A DNA stretch of 64,000 bases from Flavisolibacter ginsenosidimutans (lineage in GTDB: Bacteria > Bacteroidota > Bacteroidia > Chitinophagales > Chitinophagaceae). Position 1 is the first letter of the stretch, and each line of letters opens with the position of its first letter. The DNA lies in the NCBI RefSeq assembly GCF_007970805.1, contig NZ_CP042433.1, forward strand, positions 186,001 to 250,000. The letters are read 5' to 3'. Below are positions 60,505 to 64,000 of the stretch, piece after piece. A program made the translations under genes and the position numbers. The notes below the pieces were generated by a model. It searched no databases. It was not told where the DNA came from and saw only the letters and a list, made by a program, of their open reading frames with translations.

Positions 60505-61254
60505 TTGGTGGCAGATGACCGATGACAGATGACGGATATTGGACATCAGCAGTATGATGATAGAAAACAGGAGATAGGCAGTAAGGTGCCGGAGAAAAAA
60601 AGGAGTTTTTTCTCTCAAATGCGTCAATCGCCGTCCGTCTTCTAACCTCAGGCATCCTACATCCTACATCCGCTATCTGTCATCCATCATCTTCCTTTCG
60701 CATCGTAAAAGTCCCATTCCGCTTTCCGTTCATCTACGATGCTGTGTGTAAATTCCATATGCAAAAAAATGGGCAATCTTGCCCTTGCCGGCCTAACCCA
60801 AACGGAGTAGTTTTGTGGCAGAAGTTGATTGATAGCAGTATCAATCTATCCAATGCCTTGAAAAGCCGAATCTATCCAAAATCCTAAAATACCGTCCAGT
60901 AAGTTTTTTAGAATCCTGTTCCGTGAAAGCCATCTAAAATCTAATATCAGTCAACTTCTTTCTTTCGTTTTTTTCAAATCCATCATACCCGCTCCGTTTT
61001 ATTATCCAATTGTGCCAACGTATTTCTGATCCTGTTTAAAACCGGCAGGCGACCAACTTTTGTCCGCATGAACATCCGGCAGTTGGTGCGTTTAACGAAC
61101 GGTCCCCTTTTGAGGGGATTTTTTCTTTGTGTCGTTAAAACATGCGTAATGAGTGCGGCTGTGCTTAATTTCATTGCGGATTTGGCATCGCTGTTAAGCA
61201 AACGTTTGCCGCTTTCGTATTTTACGCATTGCTGATCATTCATTACTCATTTCC
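60505..61254. other. 750-base gene-free region with heptamer arrays
   Basis: Heptamers at 60513-60547 (AGATGAC, CGATGAC, AGATGAC, GGATATT, GGACATC) and at 60653-60694 (CATCCTA twice, CATCCGC, TATCTGT, CATCCAT, CATCTTC); the GATGAC and GTCATC types are mutual complements. A further inverted pair of 15 bases with one mismatch is at 60820-60834 and 60945-60959. A terminator-like hairpin lies at 61103-61124. No coding gene was supported. Confidence 0.6.
61033..61124 (+). ncRNA. Candidate small RNA ending in a terminator
   Basis: A stem ACCAAC/GTTGGT (61052-61057 with 61082-61087) is followed by TCCCC-TTTTGA-GGGGA and six T's (61103-61124). No + strand gene lies near enough upstream to need this terminator. 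A poor promoter match (TTTT, 20 bases, TATTTCTG at 61021-61028) would start near 61033. Weak evidence. Confidence 0.25.
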
Positions 61255-61671
61255 ATGTCTCACGTTGATGTTGTTAGCGATATTCTATCGGCGGCTTTAA
61301 AAGCTTATCCCGAATCTGATTTTGTGCAGAGTCTTTCGCACCAATACCTCGTGCGGGGAAGTTTGAGCAAGCGCCAACTGGAAGGCTTGTACAAAAAAGC
61401 GGAACGCATCAAAGGACTTCCGCCAAACAAATTAGCCACACTGGAAGCTATCATCCTTAAGCGGCCAAAGAAATACAAATCATCCTTGCCGGTTTCGGAA
61501 CCTCTGTTTAAAAAAGACGAGGCTTCGATCAAAATGATTGAAGAGATTTTGGCCAAATACCCGCAACACAAAAGAGTGCTTTTCTTCCAGGCAAAATGCA
61601 TGAATAACGAAGACCTGTCACCAACGGAAACAACCGAACTGGCAAAGTTTCACAAGCTGCTCATAAAGTAA
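61255..61671 (+). CDS. Hypothetical protein (138 aa)
   Basis: A soluble, mostly helical protein. Helix-like stretches are VSDILSAALKAYPESDFVQSL, KRQLEGLYKKAERI, and a C-terminal part with KYPQHKRVLFFQAKCMNN and TETTELAKFHKLLIK. No signal peptide, membrane helix or catalytic motif is seen. The composition and codon use look genuine. I do not recognise the family. It is the first gene after the repeat-rich gap. Confidence 0.7.
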   Translation: MSHVDVVSDILSAALKAYPESDFVQSLSHQYLVRGSLSKRQLEGLYKKAERIKGLPPNKLATLEAIILKRPKKYKSSLPVSEPLFKKDEASIKMIEEILAKYPQHKRVLFFQAKCMNNEDLSPTETTELAKFHKLLIK

Positions 61672-61689
61672 TTTTCAAAACAATTCTCC

Positions 61690-62394
61690 TTGAATCTTTT
61701 TCTTTTCCTCTGTTTTATTTGCCTGGGCGTAGCCGCATCGGTGCTGGCGAAAAAGTTAACCTTAGCGGCTGCGTTAACCGGCGGTGCTTTGGGTGTAATT
61801 ATATTTTTTGGTGTAGAATGGATGGGCATTGCGTTAATGGCTGCTTTCTTTTTACTGGGTACGCTGGCAACATCCTGGAAAAAAAATACAAAGCAAACCC
61901 TGGGAATCGCACAAGAGAATAAAGGACGAAGAAGTGTTGGGCAAGTGTTGGCAAACGGCGGCGTTGCGGGTTTGCTTGGACTGCTTTCTGTCCTCTTTCC
62001 GCAATACGCACCAACGTTTTTATTGTTGATGGCTGCATCTTTTTCTTCAGCAACAGCCGACACCGTTTCTTCGGAATTAGGCAGCGTGTACGGACGAAAA
62101 TTTTACGACATTCTTTCGTTTAAAAAAGGCCGCCGCGGCGCCGACGGTGTCATCAGTGTGGAAGGAATTTTCTTTGGTCTTGCGGGAAGTGCAATTGTTG
62201 CTACGGTATATGCAATTGGCAGCGGATGGCGTCGCGAATATTTATGGATTGTTGTTGCCGGAACAATCGGCAATCTTGCTGATTCTTACCTTGGCGCAAC
62301 CCTAGAGCGAAGAGGCATTATGGGGAACGATGCCGTTAATTTTTTAAACACGGCAATTGCCGCTTTATGTGCTTTTTTACTTCTCTACATTTAA
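61690..62394 (+). CDS. DUF92 family membrane protein
   Basis: A 234-residue inner-membrane protein with about six helices, of the DUF92 (TIGR00297) family. Landmarks are KLTLAAALTGGALGVIIFFG, the loop RSVGQVLANGGVAGLLGLL, ATADTVSSELGSVYGRK and ADSYLGATLERRGIMGNDAVNFLNT, where acidic residues face the membrane. Members look like relatives of prenyl- or phytyl-phosphate kinases. The start is a TTG at 61690; no ATG or GTG suits. Function here unknown. Confidence 0.82.
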   Translation: MNLFLFLCFICLGVAASVLAKKLTLAAALTGGALGVIIFFGVEWMGIALMAAFFLLGTLATSWKKNTKQTLGIAQENKGRRSVGQVLANGGVAGLLGLLSVLFPQYAPTFLLLMAASFSSATADTVSSELGSVYGRKFYDILSFKKGRRGADGVISVEGIFFGLAGSAIVATVYAIGSGWRREYLWIVVAGTIGNLADSYLGATLERRGIMGNDAVNFLNTAIAALCAFLLLYI

Positions 62395-62519
62395 GCCGGA
62401 CTGTTGATCAATACGTAAAGCATGAGTGCAATAAACCCGATGCAAAGAAGTGAGATGGACAGATTGCGAAGAAGCTCTGCAGGCTTGGCAAGAAGCAATT
62501 TTTTTGTAAGGGCTTTCAT
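62391..62519 (-). CDS. Small single-helix membrane protein (42 aa)
   Basis: A short frame reading MKALTKKLLLAKPAELLRN and then a helix (SLLCIGFIALMLYVLI). Basic residues before and a short tail after fit a membrane orientation. It overlaps the end of the DUF92 gene by 4 bases, antisense. A longer reading from 62576 is possible. No family recognised. Confidence 0.45.
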   Translation of the reverse strand: MKALTKKLLLAKPAELLRNLSISLLCIGFIALMLYVLINSPA

Positions 62520-62683
62520 TGTTGATGGCTTTAAAAGGAATTGTGTTTCTAAAATAAAGAAGGCATTAGCAAACACAAAGCCACAGGGTTACAGTTTTTA
62601 AAAATTGCGTACTACTGCGCAACCGCTTATCGGAAAACTACGACAACCGCAAAGCCGCTTGCTTTACCTTCGTCCTTTTTTCA

Positions 62684-64000
62684 ATGTTTATGCGAAAAGA
62701 AGCTTTGCAAACGATAAAGCTTGCCTTGCCCATCATCGTTGGCGAACTGGCGCAGATGGCCTTGCACATCATTGATACGGCTATGGTTGGCGGCATCAGT
62801 TACAAACAACTGGCTGCGGCTGCGTTGGTGATTCAGGCTACCAACATTCCCTTTGTACTTGGCATCGGCATGACGATATCGGTTTCGCAAATGGTTTCAT
62901 TAGCGCACGGCAAAGGCGATGAAAAAGCCGTCTCGCATTATTTCTTCAACGGTTTTTGTTTGTGTGCGCTAACGGCTTTCGTCATTTCTTTTTCGCTGGT
63001 ACTGGGACGAAATTTTTTGCATCATCTGGGGCAAGACCCTGAGGTGGTTCAATACGCTTTGCCCTTTATGAAGATGATGAGTCTTTCCATTGTTCCCATG
63101 CTTTTGTTCATGACCTTAAAGCAGTTTGCCGATGGCTTGCAATACACACGAACGGCCATGGCGCTCTCGCTTCTGTCCATGCCGCTGAATGTTTTTTTGA
63201 ACTGGCTTCTTATTTACGGCAACTGGGGTTTTCCACGGCTTGAACTGGTGGGTGCGGGCTGGGCTACGCTTATCACACGTTCGCTTGCCTTTCTCATTTT
63301 ATTGATCGTGGTGTTGCAACACAAAACCTTCAAACCCTTTACGCTGGTGCACAAAAGCCAGTGGTTGTTTCAGAAAAAAACCTGGCGTGAATTACTGGGC
63401 ATTGGTGTCCCCAGTGCTTTGCAAATTGGCATGGAGGCCGGCGCCTTTGCGGTATCGGGTATTATCATTGGTACTATCGGTGCGGTGTCGCAGGCGGCAC
63501 ATCAAATTGCGTTAAGCTGCGCTTCCTTTACGTTTATGGTTTCGATGGGATTGGGACAAGCGGGTTCTATTCGCGTAAGCAATACGTCTGGTACGGGCAA
63601 CTGGAAAAAAATTTCTGTCATAGGCCGAAGCACTTTGATCACGGCTTTTGCCTACGGTGTTTTTTGCGCCGCCATGTTTGTTTTGTTCCGAAACAAATTA
63701 CCCGGCTTGTTCACCACAAACAAAGAAGTGTACGCAATGGCCACACTGTTGATTTTGTTTGCGGCCATCTTTCAAATTTCCGATGCAACGCAGGCCATTG
63801 GCGCAGGCTTACTACGTGGCATTAAAGATGTGAGAACGCCGACGATTCTTATCGGCATTGCGTATTGGGTTGTCGGCATCCCGGTGGGTTATTTGCTGGC
63901 TTTCAAAGCCGGCATGGGCGCTGCGGGCATGTGGACGGGCTTTGTGATCGGTCTTACGTTTGCGTCTGTTTTTTTAATCACTCGCTTTTTAAAGATGACA
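62684..64000 (+). CDS. MATE-family efflux transporter (3' end outside window)
   Basis: The frame is open to the window end: 439 residues of a roughly twelve-helix MATE protein that exports drugs or metabolites with Na+ or H+. Landmarks are LPIIVGELAQMALHIIDTAMVGG in helix 1, SMPLNVFLNWLLIYG, VGAGWATLITRS, IGVPSALQIGMEAGAFAVSG, QAAHQIALSCASF and the second-half GLLRGIKDVRTPTI. The start could also be the ATG at 62690. Confidence 0.93.
   Translation, partial: MFMRKEALQTIKLALPIIVGELAQMALHIIDTAMVGGISYKQLAAAALVIQATNIPFVLGIGMTISVSQMVSLAHGKGDEKAVSHYFFNGFCLCALTAFVISFSLVLGRNFLHHLGQDPEVVQYALPFMKMMSLSIVPMLLFMTLKQFADGLQYTRTAMALSLLSMPLNVFLNWLLIYGNWGFPRLELVGAGWATLITRSLAFLILLIVVLQHKTFKPFTLVHKSQWLFQKKTWRELLGIGVPSALQIGMEAGAFAVSGIIIGTIGAVSQAAHQIALSCASFTFMVSMGLGQAGSIRVSNTSGTGNWKKISVIGRSTLITAFAYGVFCAAMFVLFRNKLPGLFTTNKEVYAMATLLILFAAIFQISDATQAIGAGLLRGIKDVRTPTILIGIAYWVVGIPVGYLLAFKAGMGAAGMWTGFVIGLTFASVFLITRFLKMT

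Noticed and set aside
60513..60694. CRISPR array
   Set aside because: The repeated unit is only 7 bases, has no spacers and no cas genes are nearby. It is a tandem heptamer array.
60983..61243. 86-codon minus-strand frame in the repeat-rich gap
   Set aside because: It spans the terminator-like hairpin and direct repeats, and its translation is low-information.

Overview
This 64 kb window looks like a chromosomal segment of a Bacteroidota bacterium, most likely a Chitinophagaceae relative (inference). The evidence is a SusC/SusD pair, a promoter fitting the Bacteroidota TTTG/TAnnTTTG pattern, few Shine-Dalgarno sequences, a CtaG-type caa3 oxidase and roughly half G+C. I see no rRNA, tRNA, CRISPR array, insertion sequence or integrase. 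The window opens inside a GH30-type glycosidase and closes inside a MATE transporter gene.

Layout. 1-2.8 kb: GH30 tail, a decayed glycosidase remnant and a GH15 protein. 3.2-9.3 kb: one tightly overlapped operon for cytochrome c oxidase (coxB-coxA-coxC-ctaG), a small membrane protein, a Rieske protein and a cytochrome b-cytochrome c fusion, i.e. a bc complex joined to a caa3 oxidase. 9.4-17.8 kb: ThDP enzyme, enolase-superfamily enzyme, a large FAD/Fe-S oxidoreductase, PPC/DUF296 protein, sensory-rhodopsin-transducer family protein and ZIP transporter. 17.8-21.1 kb: glycosyltransferase plus glycogen-debranching-type enzyme. 21.2-27.1 kb: small membrane proteins, a flavin reductase with folE, an ECF sigma factor, and two look-alike unknown proteins flanking an Rnk/GreA-type protein.

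27.2-42.7 kb is a complete-looking sialoglycan utilisation locus: GntR/FadR-type repressor, SusC, SusD, N-acetylneuraminate lyase, Kelch mutarotase, MFS permease, sialidase, AGE-type epimerase, EamA transporter and an SGNH esterase-GH20 hexosaminidase fusion. A perfect palindrome over the susC start region and a degenerate copy touching the repressor start give a readable control circuit. No kinase for the amino sugar is present. 42.8-46.5 kb holds a two-component system and a DegP-type protease.

46.8-52.1 kb is the most unusual part. An LSDAT (SLOG)-SLATT-SLATT membrane protein converges tail to tail on a TIR-NB-ARC-TPR protein, with one shared hairpin terminator between them. This looks like a nucleotide-sensing, pore-forming and NAD-consuming immunity pair. 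52.4-58.4 kb is a full urease operon (ureA, B, C, E, F, G, D and a nickel-transporter-like gene). Dispersed repeats sit at three of its junctions.

58.6-64 kb has an outer-membrane barrel protein, a HipA-like kinase with its DUF3037 partner, a 750 bp repeat-rich gap with a possible small RNA, an unknown protein, a DUF92 membrane protein and the MATE gene. Two repeat types recur through the window and are not explained by the genes: heptamer tandem arrays, several in inverted pairs and one inside a coding sequence, and a leader-like element with a small hairpin just upstream of three start codons.
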